Positions 35,301-45,758 are shown, numbered from the stretch's first letter. The stretch is DNA of 64,000 nt from BOG-908 sp963751795 (GCA_963751795.1 CAVVVI010000001.1:254411-318410); one strand, 5' to 3'. Numbers and translations are program-made. The notes: generated from the sequence alone by a model not told the origin.

Positions 35301-35437
35301 GGCGGGTCCGGCCTGTGAGGCGCGCACCATAGAAGCGGGGGTGCGCAAGGCAAGGCGAGCGGTTGCTTTTTGGCCCGCCGCCGGGCCATTTGCGCGCGGC
35401 CGGGGTGGCGGGATGTGGGCAGGCTGAGGGGGAGACG

Positions 35438-36175
35438 ATGCGGCAGCTGATCGCCGGCAACTGGAAGATGAACGGGCTGATGGGCGAGGCGGCCAGCCTG
35501 GCGGCAGCCTTGCGCGATCAGGCCGAGGGGCTCGGCTGCGATCTGCTGGTGTGCCCGCCCTTCACGCAGATCGGGCTGGTGGCCGACATACTGGGCGAGA
35601 CGGCGATCGGCATTGGCGGGCAGGATTGCTCGGCCGCACCCCGCGGCGCGCATACCGGCGACATCGCCGCCGACATGCTGGCCGATGTGGGATGCATGGC
35701 GGTGATCCTGGGCCATTCGGAGCGTCGCCACGGCCATGGCGAGACCAGCGCGCTGGTGCGCGCCAAGGTGGCGGCCGCGTCGCAGGCCGGGCTGGTGGCC
35801 GTGGTGTGCGTGGGCGAGACGGAAGCCGAGCGCGATGCCGGGCAGGAGATCGCCGTCGTCGGCCGTCAGATTGCCGAGAGCCTGCCCGATGGCTTCGACG
35901 GCGTGGTGGCCTACGAGCCGGTATGGGCGATCGGCACCGGGCGCACGCCGACGCTGGGCGACGTGGCAGCGGTGCACCGGCATATCCGCGCGGCGCTGCT
36001 GGCACGGCTGGGCCGGGCCGGAGGCGGGCTGCGCATCCTGTACGGCGGCTCGGTGAAGCCTGATAACGCTGCTGCCCTGCTGGCGGTGCCCGAGGTAGGC
36101 GGCGCGCTGGTGGGCGGCGCTTCGCTGGAGGCCGGCGCTTTCGTGGCGATCGCGCGGGCGGCCTCGACCTCGTAG
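35438..36175 (+). CDS. tpiA: Triosephosphate isomerase
   Basis: TpiA interconverts glyceraldehyde 3-phosphate and dihydroxyacetone phosphate. It shows IAGNWKMNG (Asn and catalytic Lys10), the catalytic histidine in AVILGHSERR and the catalytic glutamate in VAYEPVWAIGTGRTP, where the last part is flexible loop 6. The phosphate-binding GGSVKPDNA and GALVGGASLE follow. 245 aa, normal. ATG 35438 is preceded by GGGGGAG. Divergent from ppiD and followed 69 bases later by secG. Confidence 0.97.
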   Translation: MRQLIAGNWKMNGLMGEAASLAAALRDQAEGLGCDLLVCPPFTQIGLVADILGETAIGIGGQDCSAAPRGAHTGDIAADMLADVGCMAVILGHSERRHGHGETSALVRAKVAAASQAGLVAVVCVGETEAERDAGQEIAVVGRQIAESLPDGFDGVVAYEPVWAIGTGRTPTLGDVAAVHRHIRAALLARLGRAGGGLRILYGGSVKPDNAAALLAVPEVGGALVGGASLEAGAFVAIARAASTS

Positions 36176-36244
36176 GCGGCGCGGCTTTCCTTCACCCGGC
36201 CGCTTCGCTAGAACGCCGCATCCGTCCCGAGGCGTCTCTTATTC

Positions 36245-36631
36245 ATGCTGGCTCTGTCCACCCTTACCCCCGTGCTGCGCTTGCTGCATCTGTTCGTGAC
36301 GCTGGCGATGATCGGCGTGGTGCTGATCCAGCGCAGCGAGGGCGGCGGGCTGGGCATCGGCTCGACGCAGGGCATGGGCGCGTTCATGAGTGGGCGCGGC
36401 ACGGCCAACCTGCTGACGCGCACGACGGCGATTTTGGCGGCGCTGTTCTTCAGCATCTCGCTGGGCCTGGCGCTGCTCAACAAGGGCACCAGCGGCTTGG
36501 GGCGCGATATTCTGGCGGTGCCGCCGGCGGCCGCCGCACCGGCGCTGGCCGGTAAGCCCGCGCCCGCTTCGCCGCGCCCGGCCTTGCCCGCCAAGCCGGC
36601 CGATCAGACGCCCAAAGTTCCGCAGCAGTGA
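36245..36631 (+). CDS. secG: Preprotein translocase subunit SecG
   Basis: SecG is the small accessory channel subunit of SecYEG. Two transmembrane helices (about residues 8-27 and 58-78) flank the conserved cytoplasmic loop VLIQRSEGGGLGIG followed by MGAFMSGRGTANLLTRTT. The tail after residue 90 is a Pro/Ala-rich cytoplasmic extension. 128 aa. Its TGA overlaps the GTG start of the next gene (GTGA). The tpiA-secG-pyrG order is widespread in Proteobacteria. Confidence 0.95.
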   Translation: MLALSTLTPVLRLLHLFVTLAMIGVVLIQRSEGGGLGIGSTQGMGAFMSGRGTANLLTRTTAILAALFFSISLGLALLNKGTSGLGRDILAVPPAAAAPALAGKPAPASPRPALPAKPADQTPKVPQQ

Positions 36632-37941
36632 GCGGGCTGGCTTCGGCCAGCGCGCGTAACAGCGATGCCGATGTGGTGGTGGTGGGCGCCGGTGTGGCCG
36701 GGCTGGCCGCCGCCGGCCGCCTGCGCGCGGCCGGGCTGAGCGTCGAACTGATCGAGGCCGGCGCGCGGATCGGCGGGCGCGCTTACACCGAATACCCCGC
36801 GTGGCTGGGCGGGCAGCCCTTCGACCATGGCGCGCAGTGGTTCCATGCGGCGCACCGCAACACGCTGCTGGACGTCGCCCGCGCTCGCGGCGAGGCCACC
36901 CGCCCCGACACGCCGTGGGAAGGCCGGATGCGCGTGATGGACCCGCCCGGCCATGGGGCCGACACCGGCGCCTATGCCGCCGCCGAAGAGGCCTGGCAGG
37001 CGACTGTAACCGCGCGGCTGGGCCGGGGTGGCGATTGCAGCCTGGCCGAAGCCGCGGCGGATCGCGCCGATGATCCCTGGACCGCCACGATCGAGAGCTG
37101 GGAAGGTGCCATCATCGCGGCCGGCGACGCCGATGTGCTGAGCCTGGCCGACTGGCACGCCAATGCGCTGGACGGCGAAAACCATGTGGCCCCCGGCGGC
37201 CTGGGCGCGCTGGTGGCGCGCGTGCTGGGCACGCCGGCGCGGCTGGGCGTGCGTGCCACGGCGGTAAGCGCCACCGCCGATGGCGTGCGGGTGGAGACCG
37301 ACCAGGGCGCGCTGCGGGCGCGCGCGGCCATCGTGACCGTATCGACCGGCGTGCTGCGCGCGGAGGCTCTGCGGTTCTCGCCGGCCCTGCCGATTGACGT
37401 GCTGGCGGCGCTGGACGGCTTGCCGATGGGCTTGCTGAGCAAGATCGTGCTGCGGGCGGAGGGTGAGGATCGCCTCGGGCTGGCGCCGGGAAGCGGCGTG
37501 TTCGGGCGGCTCGCTGCGCGCGGGGCGCCGTTCCTCTCCACCATCTTCTGGCCGGAGGGCAGCGCCATGGCGGTGGGCTATGTCGGCGGCCGCGCGGCAT
37601 GGGGCCTGGCTGGCCGGCCGGCGGAAGCCGGTGCGTTCATGCGCGCCCAGTTGGCCGCCACGTTGGGGCAGGCGGTGGATGGCGCCTTCGCGCCCGGCGT
37701 GCTGGCCACCCTCTGGGGCGAGGATCCGCTGTTCCGTGGCGCCTATGCCTATGCACGCCCCGGCCATGCCGGCGCGCGGGCCGTGCTGGGCGCGCCGCTG
37801 TGGGACGGGCGGCTGCAGCTGGCGGGCGAGGCTACCGCGCCGGACGGGTTGGCCGGCACCGTGGCCGGCGCGTATCGCAGCGGCACGATTGCGGCGCAAC
37901 GCGTGCTGGACGGGTTCACGCCGGCCGCGGCAGCAGTGTAG
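36628..37941 (+). CDS. FAD-dependent oxidoreductase, flavin amine oxidase-like (437 aa)
   Basis: The N-terminal dinucleotide-binding motif is VVVVGAGVAGLAAAGRLRAA, followed by ELIEAGARIGGRAYT, the GG doublet typical of amine oxidases and phytoene desaturase relatives. The C-terminus has LQLAGEATAPDGLAGTVAGA, the second FAD-contact motif of monoamine/polyamine oxidases. FDHGAQWFH at about residues 66-75 matches the family's conserved flavin-proximal region. Substrate unknown. GTG 36628 overlaps the secG stop, and pyrG starts 11 bases later. It therefore sits inside the conserved secG-pyrG pair and is probably cotranscribed with both. Confidence 0.85.
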   Translation: MSGLASASARNSDADVVVVGAGVAGLAAAGRLRAAGLSVELIEAGARIGGRAYTEYPAWLGGQPFDHGAQWFHAAHRNTLLDVARARGEATRPDTPWEGRMRVMDPPGHGADTGAYAAAEEAWQATVTARLGRGGDCSLAEAAADRADDPWTATIESWEGAIIAAGDADVLSLADWHANALDGENHVAPGGLGALVARVLGTPARLGVRATAVSATADGVRVETDQGALRARAAIVTVSTGVLRAEALRFSPALPIDVLAALDGLPMGLLSKIVLRAEGEDRLGLAPGSGVFGRLAARGAPFLSTIFWPEGSAMAVGYVGGRAAWGLAGRPAEAGAFMRAQLAATLGQAVDGAFAPGVLATLWGEDPLFRGAYAYARPGHAGARAVLGAPLWDGRLQLAGEATAPDGLAGTVAGAYRSGTIAAQRVLDGFTPAAAAV

Positions 37942-37952
37942 AAGGATCGCCC

Positions 37953-39584
<1,632 letters not shown>

Positions 39585-39592
39585 AGGTTAGG

Positions 39593-39742
39593 CAAGCGCT
39601 TCTTTTTTAAAAAAAGAAGCAAAAAACTTTTGCACCTTCGCCGGCATCAACGCGCGCGTTAGCAAAACAGACACGCGCGTTGCCGCAGCCAAAGATGCAA
39701 AAGTTTTTTGGTCCTTTTTTTCAAAAAAGGACTGCTTCCTTA
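39593..39742. repeat. Inverted-repeat element G
   Basis: Left arm 39593-39631 (foot GCTTC/GAAGC), right arm 39699-39742 (foot GGTCC/GGAC), spacer about 67 bp holding a further inverted repeat of ACGCGCGTT. It lies between convergent pyrG and the dienelactone hydrolase gene; the right arm includes the latter's stop codon. Confidence 0.85.
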
Positions 39743-40459
39743 CTTAAACACTTCCTCAAACAAGGCCGTCATCGCCGCCCACGACCGTGCATCCGTCTGC
39801 GCGTTGTAAGCCGCGAATTCCGGCTTGCCGAGCTTGTCGGCATCCTGGTTGGTGAAGCTGTGCACGGTGTTGCCGTACACGTTCATCTCCCAGTTCACGC
39901 GGCCGTCGCGCATTTCGTGTTCGAAGGCGGTGCGCTGTGCTTCGTCGATGCTTGGATCGTCGGCGCCGATGCAGACGAGCACCTTGCCGCGGATGTTGCG
40001 GGCATCCTGCGGCGCGGGGGTGGCCAGGCCGCTGTGGAAGCCGACCACGGCGTGTACGGCGGCGCCGCTGCGGGCCAGTTCGAGCGCCATGGTGCCGCCG
40101 AAGCAGTAGCCGATGGCGGCGATGCGGTCCGGATCGACGCCGGGCTGGGCCAGCAGGGCCTGCAGCGCGCCGGCGGCGCGGGCGCGGGTTTTGCTGATGT
40201 CGGCGCGCAGCGGGCCGAGCAGGCCCAGGGCTTCGTCCAGCCCGCCGGCATTGTATTGGCCGCCGTGCAGGTCGCCGGCCAGCGCCACGTAGCCGAGCCC
40301 GGCCAGGCGTTCGGCGCGCGCCTTGGCGTGGGCGCCCAGGCCGAAGGCTTCGGGGAACACCAGGACGCCGGGGCGGCGGCCCTGCGTGGCGTCGGGCAGG
40401 CACAGATGGCCTTGCATGCCGAGGCCGTCGGCGTCGTAGGCGAGCGTCTGCGTGGGCAT
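39740..40459 (-). CDS. Dienelactone hydrolase family protein (239 aa)
   Basis: This alpha/beta hydrolase has a cysteine nucleophile in AIGYCFGGTMALELA, acid in IGADDPSIDE and histidine in NTVHSFTNQDADK, the Cys-Asp-His triad of dienelactone hydrolases (COG0412). The opening MPTQTLAYDADGLGMQGHLC and VLVFPEAFGLGAHAKARAERLAGLGYVAL match the family. It may act on carboxymethylenebutenolides in aromatic breakdown, but many members have other substrates and no ortho-cleavage genes are nearby. ATG 40459 is the start. Unlinked to its neighbours by orientation. Confidence 0.9.
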   Translation of the reverse strand: MPTQTLAYDADGLGMQGHLCLPDATQGRRPGVLVFPEAFGLGAHAKARAERLAGLGYVALAGDLHGGQYNAGGLDEALGLLGPLRADISKTRARAAGALQALLAQPGVDPDRIAAIGYCFGGTMALELARSGAAVHAVVGFHSGLATPAPQDARNIRGKVLVCIGADDPSIDEAQRTAFEHEMRDGRVNWEMNVYGNTVHSFTNQDADKLGKPEFAAYNAQTDARSWAAMTALFEEVFK

Positions 40460-40592
40460 GAGCGGGTCTCCGTCGGGTGAAAGCGGGCGGTGTTTCGGCC
40501 GAATCGCCGGCGGGGCGCAACCCCTTGCGGCGGCGCGGCTTGCAGCAGCGCGGGCGGCTTGGTGCTGCCCTGGGAGCCGGACGGAGGACGCG

Positions 40593-40889
40593 GTGATACG
40601 GGGTGCCATCGAGGCGGCGCAGGAGCGGCTGGTGTCGGGCTGGATCTATGCCGGCGCGTTTACCGTGCGCGACCATCTGGTGCTGGCGTTCAGCGGCCCG
40701 CGCTGCGTGGGCTCCGGCCGGGTGGAGATCTTCCGCGGCGACCTGGCCGATGCCGGGCTGGGCGACGGCTATTGCGGCTTCCACTTCCCGATCGAGCTGT
40801 TACCGGGCGAGCATCCCGCTTCCGTGGTGATCCGGCTCGCCGATTCAGATGCGGCGCTGATCCAGGCGGGCAGCCGCGTCGGGCCATGA
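40593..40889 (+). CDS. Small hypothetical protein, resembles a repeat domain of Acetobacteraceae surface/glycosyltransferase proteins (98 aa)
   Basis: GTG 40593 has GGAGG at ideal spacing, and the stop overlaps the ATG of the next gene (ATGA), so this is a real gene. The pattern VSGWIYAG, VEIFRGDLADAGLGDGYCGF and a final HFPIELLPGEHP resembles a beta-rich module that occurs in glycosyltransferase-associated and large surface proteins of related bacteria, there with VSGWAxDP and GxGDGxHGF. That resemblance is by eye. It is cytoplasmic with no signal peptide, and its function is unknown. Confidence 0.7.
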   Translation: MIRGAIEAAQERLVSGWIYAGAFTVRDHLVLAFSGPRCVGSGRVEIFRGDLADAGLGDGYCGFHFPIELLPGEHPASVVIRLADSDAALIQAGSRVGP

Positions 40890-41623
40890 GAGGCGTGCGC
40901 GCCTATGTGTTCGACGTGTTCGGGACGGTGGTGGATTGGCGGAGCGGCGTGGCGCGCGAGGCGGCAACGGTGCTGGCGGCCCACGGCGCCGGGCATGTGG
41001 ATGGCGGCGCCTTTGCCGATGCGTGGCGGCGCCGTTACGGCCCGGCGATGGAGGTGGTGCGCAGCGGCCGGCGGCCGTTCGTGCGGCTGGACGTGCTGCA
41101 CCGCGAGAACCTCGATGCCGTGGTGGCCGCGTTCGGCTTGGCCGGGCGGATCGATGCCGCGGCGCTGGACGCGCTGAATTTCGCGTGGCACCGGCTCGAT
41201 CCGTGGCCGGATGTGGTGCCCGGCCTGCTGCGGCTGAAGCAGCACGCCATCATCGCGCCGCTGAGCAACGGCAACATCGCGCTGATGCTGAACATGGCCA
41301 AGCGCGCCGGCCTGCCGTGGGATGCGATCCTGGGCGCCGAGGTGGTGCAGGCCTACAAGCCGGCGCCGGAAGCGTATCTGCGCACCGCCGAGGTGCTGGG
41401 GATGCAACCCGACGAATTGTGCCTGGTGGCCGCCCACCCGAGCGACCTGACGGCGGCGCAGGCTTGCGGGCTGCGGACCTGCTTCGTGCCGCGGCCGCTC
41501 GAGCACGGGCCCGGCGCGGCCCCGCCTACAAGCGTCGGCAGCTGGGACCTGACGGTGGCGGATTTCGGCGCGCTGGCCGATGCGGTGGTGCCGGAGCGGG
41601 CCGGGCCTACGCCCCCAGGCTGA
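40886..41623 (+). CDS. Haloacid dehalogenase type II (HAD family, 245 aa)
   Basis: The protein shows AYVFDVFGTVVDWRSGV (motif I with nucleophile Asp), PLSNGNIALML (motif II Ser, in the SNGN form typical of L-2-haloacid dehalogenases) and VQAYKPAPEAYLRTAEVLG (motif III Lys). The normally acidic motif IV reads LVAAHPSDLTAAQACG, which is the family form VAAHxxDLxAA. Members hydrolyse L-2-haloalkanoates, but many are of unassigned specificity. ATG 40886 overlaps the upstream stop. The 3' end overlaps the convergent thiolase-like gene by 17 bases. Confidence 0.88.
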   Translation: MRGVRAYVFDVFGTVVDWRSGVAREAATVLAAHGAGHVDGGAFADAWRRRYGPAMEVVRSGRRPFVRLDVLHRENLDAVVAAFGLAGRIDAAALDALNFAWHRLDPWPDVVPGLLRLKQHAIIAPLSNGNIALMLNMAKRAGLPWDAILGAEVVQAYKPAPEAYLRTAEVLGMQPDELCLVAAHPSDLTAAQACGLRTCFVPRPLEHGPGAAPPTSVGSWDLTVADFGALADAVVPERAGPTPPG

Positions 41624-43130
41624 ACAGCGCGCGGCCATCGTTGGCAGGGCTGAGCGTGATGGGGCGGCCGAACGGGGTGCCGTCGCGCAGCATGGCCAGC
41701 GCTTCGGCGTCCTCGGGATGGGCGGAGGCGACCAGCCGGGCACCGGCCTGGGTGGCGATAACGGTGCCGGCATCGCCGTGTTTGCCCGGGACGACGGTGC
41801 AGGTGTCGATCACCGCCTCGCCGGCGGTCGCGTCCGTCACGCGCAGGCGGGGGCCGGCGGCGGGCAGGGTGGCGTGGCGTGCGGCGGGGTCGGACCAGTC
41901 GGCGGGGTGCAAGGCGTAGATGCCGGCCGCGTATTTCGACATGAAGCCGCCATTGGCGCCCACCAGCGCCCAGCGCGCCTGGCCGCGGCGCAGGCGGACG
42001 ACCGCTTCGGCGATGGCGTGCATGGAATAGTTGTTGCCGGCGCCGCCGAAGAACGGCAGCCCGCCGGTCAGCGTCAGCGCGCGCGCGCCGTCCGCGGGCA
42101 GGCCGAAAGCGTCGGTGATGTTGAATACCGGCAGCGCGAAGCAGCTGTAGAGATCGAACGCGTCCATCGCCGGCATCGCCTGGCCGGCCATGGCCAGTGC
42201 CTGGGTGATCGCGGCGATTGCGGCGGGGCTGCGGGACAGGTCGGGACGCTGCAGCGGCGAGGGCTCGCCGGCGGTGGCGCTGGCGTGGATGTGCACGCGG
42301 CGGGCGGTGGGCACGCCCAGCGCGTCGGCGCGGGCGGCCGAGCACAGGATCAGGCACGCGGCCTGGTTCACCTGGTCACGCGCCACCGTCAGCCGCGCGT
42401 AGGGCTCGGCCACGATGCGGTTCTGCGCTGTGACGGTGGCGAGTTCCGCGGCGCTGCGGCGGATTGGGGCGGCGGCGTGCGGGTTGCCGGCGGCGACGGC
42501 GGTGAAGGGCGCGAACAGGGTGGCGATGCGCTCGCGGTAGCCGGCGGCCGACAGGCCCAGGCGGGCGCGGCGGGCGTTTTCCAGCAGCGCGTAGCAGGGG
42601 ATCGGGGCGGCTACGCCGTGCCGCACCATGGCCTCGTCGAACAAATCCTCCAGCCCGTAGCCGCGGTCTTCCAGCGAGCCGGGCGTGTGGTCGGACCAGT
42701 CGCGCGTCTCGCCCTGCGCCTGCAGGTGCAGCACGGTACTGATCGCCTCGGCGCCGAACAGGATCGCCAGCTCCGAGCGGCCCTCGGCGATGGCGTGGGC
42801 CAGCTCGCCGACCAGCGCCTGGTTCACCTGGCCACCGGTGGGGCCGAGTATGGCGCGGGCGGGGTCGGCGCCGATCCGGGCGGCCACGGCGCGGGGCAGG
42901 TTGTCGGCGTGGCCGAACGGCGCCGTGGCCCAGGGGGTGGAGATTTCGAACTGGCGGATGGCGGCGATGGTGTCCGCCGCCGCGGCCACATCGCCGGTGG
43001 CGCCGCAATCGGCGATGGCGGCGCGCACGGCATCGATGGCGAGCGCCAGCGGTGAGCGGGCGCGATAGCCGGGGCGGTCGGGCGCTTCGCTGATCTGGGC
43101 GGCGCCGATCAGCACGGGGGTGTGGGGCAT
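41607..43130 (-). CDS. Thiolase-like acetyl-CoA acetyltransferase family protein without the usual nucleophile (507 aa)
   Basis: The overall layout is thiolase: PVLIGAAQISEAPDRPGY at the start, FGAEAISTVLHLQ, a C-terminal DAFDLYSCFALPVFNITDAF and GGAGNNYSMHAIAE where thiolases have the catalytic GGxxxxGHP loop. The segment that should hold the acylated cysteine (NRxCxSG) reads ILGPTGGQVNQALVGELAH, so Cys is missing. Related bacterial proteins carry GVGGNSPQ there. A C-terminal extension of about 110 residues (after LHPADW) looks like an OB-like domain found in this long family. Claisen chemistry is therefore doubtful, and a hydrolase or lyase role is possible. ATG 43130. It overlaps the dehalogenase gene at its 3' end. 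Confidence 0.8.
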   Translation of the reverse strand: MPHTPVLIGAAQISEAPDRPGYRARSPLALAIDAVRAAIADCGATGDVAAAADTIAAIRQFEISTPWATAPFGHADNLPRAVAARIGADPARAILGPTGGQVNQALVGELAHAIAEGRSELAILFGAEAISTVLHLQAQGETRDWSDHTPGSLEDRGYGLEDLFDEAMVRHGVAAPIPCYALLENARRARLGLSAAGYRERIATLFAPFTAVAAGNPHAAAPIRRSAAELATVTAQNRIVAEPYARLTVARDQVNQAACLILCSAARADALGVPTARRVHIHASATAGEPSPLQRPDLSRSPAAIAAITQALAMAGQAMPAMDAFDLYSCFALPVFNITDAFGLPADGARALTLTGGLPFFGGAGNNYSMHAIAEAVVRLRRGQARWALVGANGGFMSKYAAGIYALHPADWSDPAARHATLPAAGPRLRVTDATAGEAVIDTCTVVPGKHGDAGTVIATQAGARLVASAHPEDAEALAMLRDGTPFGRPITLSPANDGRALFSLGA

Positions 43131-43217
43131 CCGGCGAGCAGGCCCGATTTCGGGGATGATGCAAAGGGTGAAGCAGGAAGCGCTTGCCCTGGCCGGGGCG
43201 CCGGGCCAAGCCGGGGC

Positions 43218-44594
43218 ATGCTCGAGGATCTGCGTTTTGCCGGCCGCCTGCTGACGGAACCGGCCGATATGGCGCCGTTCCTGACGGATTGGCGGGGCCG
43301 CTGGACCGGCCGCGCCAGGGCGGTGGCGCAGCCGGAGAGCGCGCAGGATGTGGCGGCCGTGCTCGCCTGGTGCAGCGCGCATGGCGTGCCCGTGCTGCCG
43401 CAGGGCGGCAATACGGGCCTGTCCGGCGGCAGCGTGCCGGATGGCAGCGGGCAGGCGATGGTGGTGTCCTTGGCGCGGCTGAACCGCATCCGGGCGGTGG
43501 ACGCCGCCGGCAACACGCTGGTGGCCGAGGCGGGCTGCACGCTGGCCGCGGTGCAGGCGGCCGCCGCTGCCGTGGGCCGGCTGTTCCCGCTCAGCCTGGC
43601 CTCGCAGGGCAGTTGCAGCATCGGCGGCAACCTGGCGACCAATGCCGGCGGGGTGCATGCGCTGCGCTACGGCACGGCGCGCGACCTGTGCCTGGGGCTG
43701 GAGCTGGCGACCTCATCCGGCGCGCTGTGGGACGGGCTGCGCACGGTACGCAAGAACAACACCGGGCTCGATCTGCGAGACCTGTTCGTGGGTGCGGAGG
43801 GCACGCTGGGCATCATCACGGCGGCCGTGCTGAAGCTGTTTCCGCAGCCCGCGAGCCAGGCGGTGGCGTGGGTGGCGGTGGGCGCGCCGGAGCGCGCGCT
43901 GCAGCTGCTCGGCGCCGCGCAGGCTGCGCTGGGGCCGGGGCTGACGGCATTCGAGCTGATCAGCGAGGCCTGCCTGCAGGCGGTGCTGCGCTATTTGCCG
44001 CAGGCACGGCGGCCGCTGGCCAACGCTTCGCCCTGGTATGTGCTGGTGGAGGCTTCCGCCTGGGGCGCGGCGGATGCCGCGGCTGCGCTGCTGGGGCTGC
44101 TGGAGGGGGAGGCGGCAGGGGGCGGAGCGCTGGATGCCACGATCGCCGGCTCCGCGGCGCAGGCGGCCGCGCTGTGGGCGCTGCGCGAGGCGATCTCGGA
44201 CGCGCAGGGGGCGGAGGGCGGCGGCATCAAGCACGATGTGGCGCTGCCGGTGGGGCGGGTGGCGGCGTTCCTGGAGCGCGCGGAAGCGGCCATGGCGCGC
44301 GATTTTCCGCAGTTGCGCCTGGGCGTGTTCGGGCATCTCGGCGACGGCAACGTGCATTTCAACGTGCTGCCCGGCGCCGGCGCGTGGTCGGCGGGGCTGG
44401 AGGCGGCGGTGAATGGCTGCGTGCACGATCTGGTGCGGGCCGAGGGCGGCAGCATTTCCGCCGAGCACGGGCTGGGCGTGCTGCGGCTGGCCGAGGCGCG
44501 GCGCACGTTGCCGGCCATCGAGGTGGCGATGATGCAGGCAGTGCGCGCGGCGCTGGACCCGGCCGGGATCATGAACCCCGGCAAGGGGCTGTAG
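43218..44594 (+). CDS. FAD-binding oxidase, GlcD / D-2-hydroxyacid dehydrogenase-like (458 aa)
   Basis: This VAO-family flavoprotein has the PCMH FAD domain LPQGGNTGLSGGSVPDGSG, SLASQGSCSIGGNLATNAGG, VRKNNTGLDLRDLFVGAEG and LGIITAAVLKL. The C-terminal catalytic domain carries FGHLGDGNVHFNVLP, where the histidines help bind metal or substrate, then ISAEHGLGVLR and MNPGKGL. This set of motifs is that of D-2-hydroxyglutarate/D-lactate dehydrogenase or glycolate oxidase GlcD. It stands alone without glcE/glcF, which favours a D-2-hydroxyglutarate or D-lactate dehydrogenase. ATG 43218 is used; the frame is open further upstream. It is divergent from the thiolase-like gene with 87 bases between starts. 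Confidence 0.9.
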   Translation: MLEDLRFAGRLLTEPADMAPFLTDWRGRWTGRARAVAQPESAQDVAAVLAWCSAHGVPVLPQGGNTGLSGGSVPDGSGQAMVVSLARLNRIRAVDAAGNTLVAEAGCTLAAVQAAAAAVGRLFPLSLASQGSCSIGGNLATNAGGVHALRYGTARDLCLGLELATSSGALWDGLRTVRKNNTGLDLRDLFVGAEGTLGIITAAVLKLFPQPASQAVAWVAVGAPERALQLLGAAQAALGPGLTAFELISEACLQAVLRYLPQARRPLANASPWYVLVEASAWGAADAAAALLGLLEGEAAGGGALDATIAGSAAQAAALWALREAISDAQGAEGGGIKHDVALPVGRVAAFLERAEAAMARDFPQLRLGVFGHLGDGNVHFNVLPGAGAWSAGLEAAVNGCVHDLVRAEGGSISAEHGLGVLRLAEARRTLPAIEVAMMQAVRAALDPAGIMNPGKGL

Positions 44595-44600
44595 CGTCCG

Positions 44601-45758
44601 TCAGGCGGTTTCGATGAACAGCTCGCGGCCGATCAGCATGCGGCGGATCTCGCTGGTGCCGGCGCCGATCTCGTACAGCTTGGCGTCGCGCAGCAGCCGG
44701 CCGGTCGGGTAGTCGTTGATGTAGCCATTGCCGCCGAGGATCTGAATGGCGTCCAGCGCCGCCTGGGTGGCGCGTTCGGCGGCGAACAGGATGGCGCCGG
44801 CGGCATCCTTGCGCGTGGTACGCCCCTGGTCGCAGGCGCGGGCCACGGCATAGACGTAGGCGCGCACGGCGTTCGTCATGGTGTACATGTCGGCCAGCTT
44901 GCCCTGGATCAGCTGGAACTCGCCGATCGCCTGGCCGAACTGCTTGCGTTCGTGGACATAGGGCATGACGACATCGAGGCAGGCCTGCAGGATGCCGAGC
45001 GGGCCGGCGGCCAGCACGGCGCGTTCGTAATCGAGCCCGCTCATCAGCACGTTGACGCCGCGGCCGACGCTGCCCAGCACATTCTCGGCCGGCACTTCGC
45101 AATCCTCGAACACCAGCTCGCAGGTGTTGCTGCCGCGCATGCCCAATTTGTCGAGCTTCTGCGCGGTGGAAAAGCCGCGCATGCCGCGTTCGATGATGAA
45201 GGCGGTGATGCCGCGCGGGCCGGCTTGCGGGTCGGTCTTCATATAGACCACCAGCACGTCGGCGTTCGGGCCGTTGGTGATCCACATCTTGTTGCCGTTC
45301 AGCACGAAGCGGTCGCCGCGCTGCTCGGCGCGGCCCTTCATGCCCACGACGTCCGATCCGGCGCCCGGCTCGCTCATGGCCAGCGCGCCGACATGCTCGC
45401 CGGTGATCAGCTTGGGCAGATAGCGCTGCTTCTGCTCGGCATTGCCGTTGCGGGCGAGCTGGTTGACGCACAGATTCGAGTGCGCGCCGTAGGAGAGCCC
45501 GACCGAAGCGGAGGCGCGGCTGATCTCCTCCATGGCGATCACGTGGTCCAGATAGCCCAGGGCGGAGCCGCCATATTCTTCCTGCGCGGTGATGCCGAGC
45601 AGGCCCAGCCCGCCCAGCTTGCGCCAGAGATCGGCCGGGAAATCGTTCGTGCGGTCGATCTCGGCGGCGCGGGGCGCGATCTCGGCGGCGGCGAAGCGGC
45701 TGACGGTCTCGCGCAGGGCGTCGCCGTTCTCGCCGAGGTCGAAGCTGAGGCCGATCAT
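44601..45758 (-). CDS. ivd: Isovaleryl-CoA dehydrogenase (385 aa)
   Basis: This enzyme oxidises isovaleryl-CoA to 3-methylcrotonyl-CoA in leucine breakdown. Family features are ITAQEEYGGSALGYLDHVIA, SYGAHSNLCVNQLARNGNAE (the distinctive IVD segment), ALAMSEPGAGSDVVGM, NGNKMWITNGPNADVLVVY and the helix with GLDYERAVLAAGPLG, whose Glu takes the catalytic-base position of IVD. C-terminal motifs are ILGGNGYINDYPTGRLLRDA and YEIGAGTSEIRRMLIGREL. ATG 45758. It is divergent from the carboxylase operon that uses its product, with 218 bases between the starts. Confidence 0.95.
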   Translation of the reverse strand: MIGLSFDLGENGDALRETVSRFAAAEIAPRAAEIDRTNDFPADLWRKLGGLGLLGITAQEEYGGSALGYLDHVIAMEEISRASASVGLSYGAHSNLCVNQLARNGNAEQKQRYLPKLITGEHVGALAMSEPGAGSDVVGMKGRAEQRGDRFVLNGNKMWITNGPNADVLVVYMKTDPQAGPRGITAFIIERGMRGFSTAQKLDKLGMRGSNTCELVFEDCEVPAENVLGSVGRGVNVLMSGLDYERAVLAAGPLGILQACLDVVMPYVHERKQFGQAIGEFQLIQGKLADMYTMTNAVRAYVYAVARACDQGRTTRKDAAGAILFAAERATQAALDAIQILGGNGYINDYPTGRLLRDAKLYEIGAGTSEIRRMLIGRELFIETA

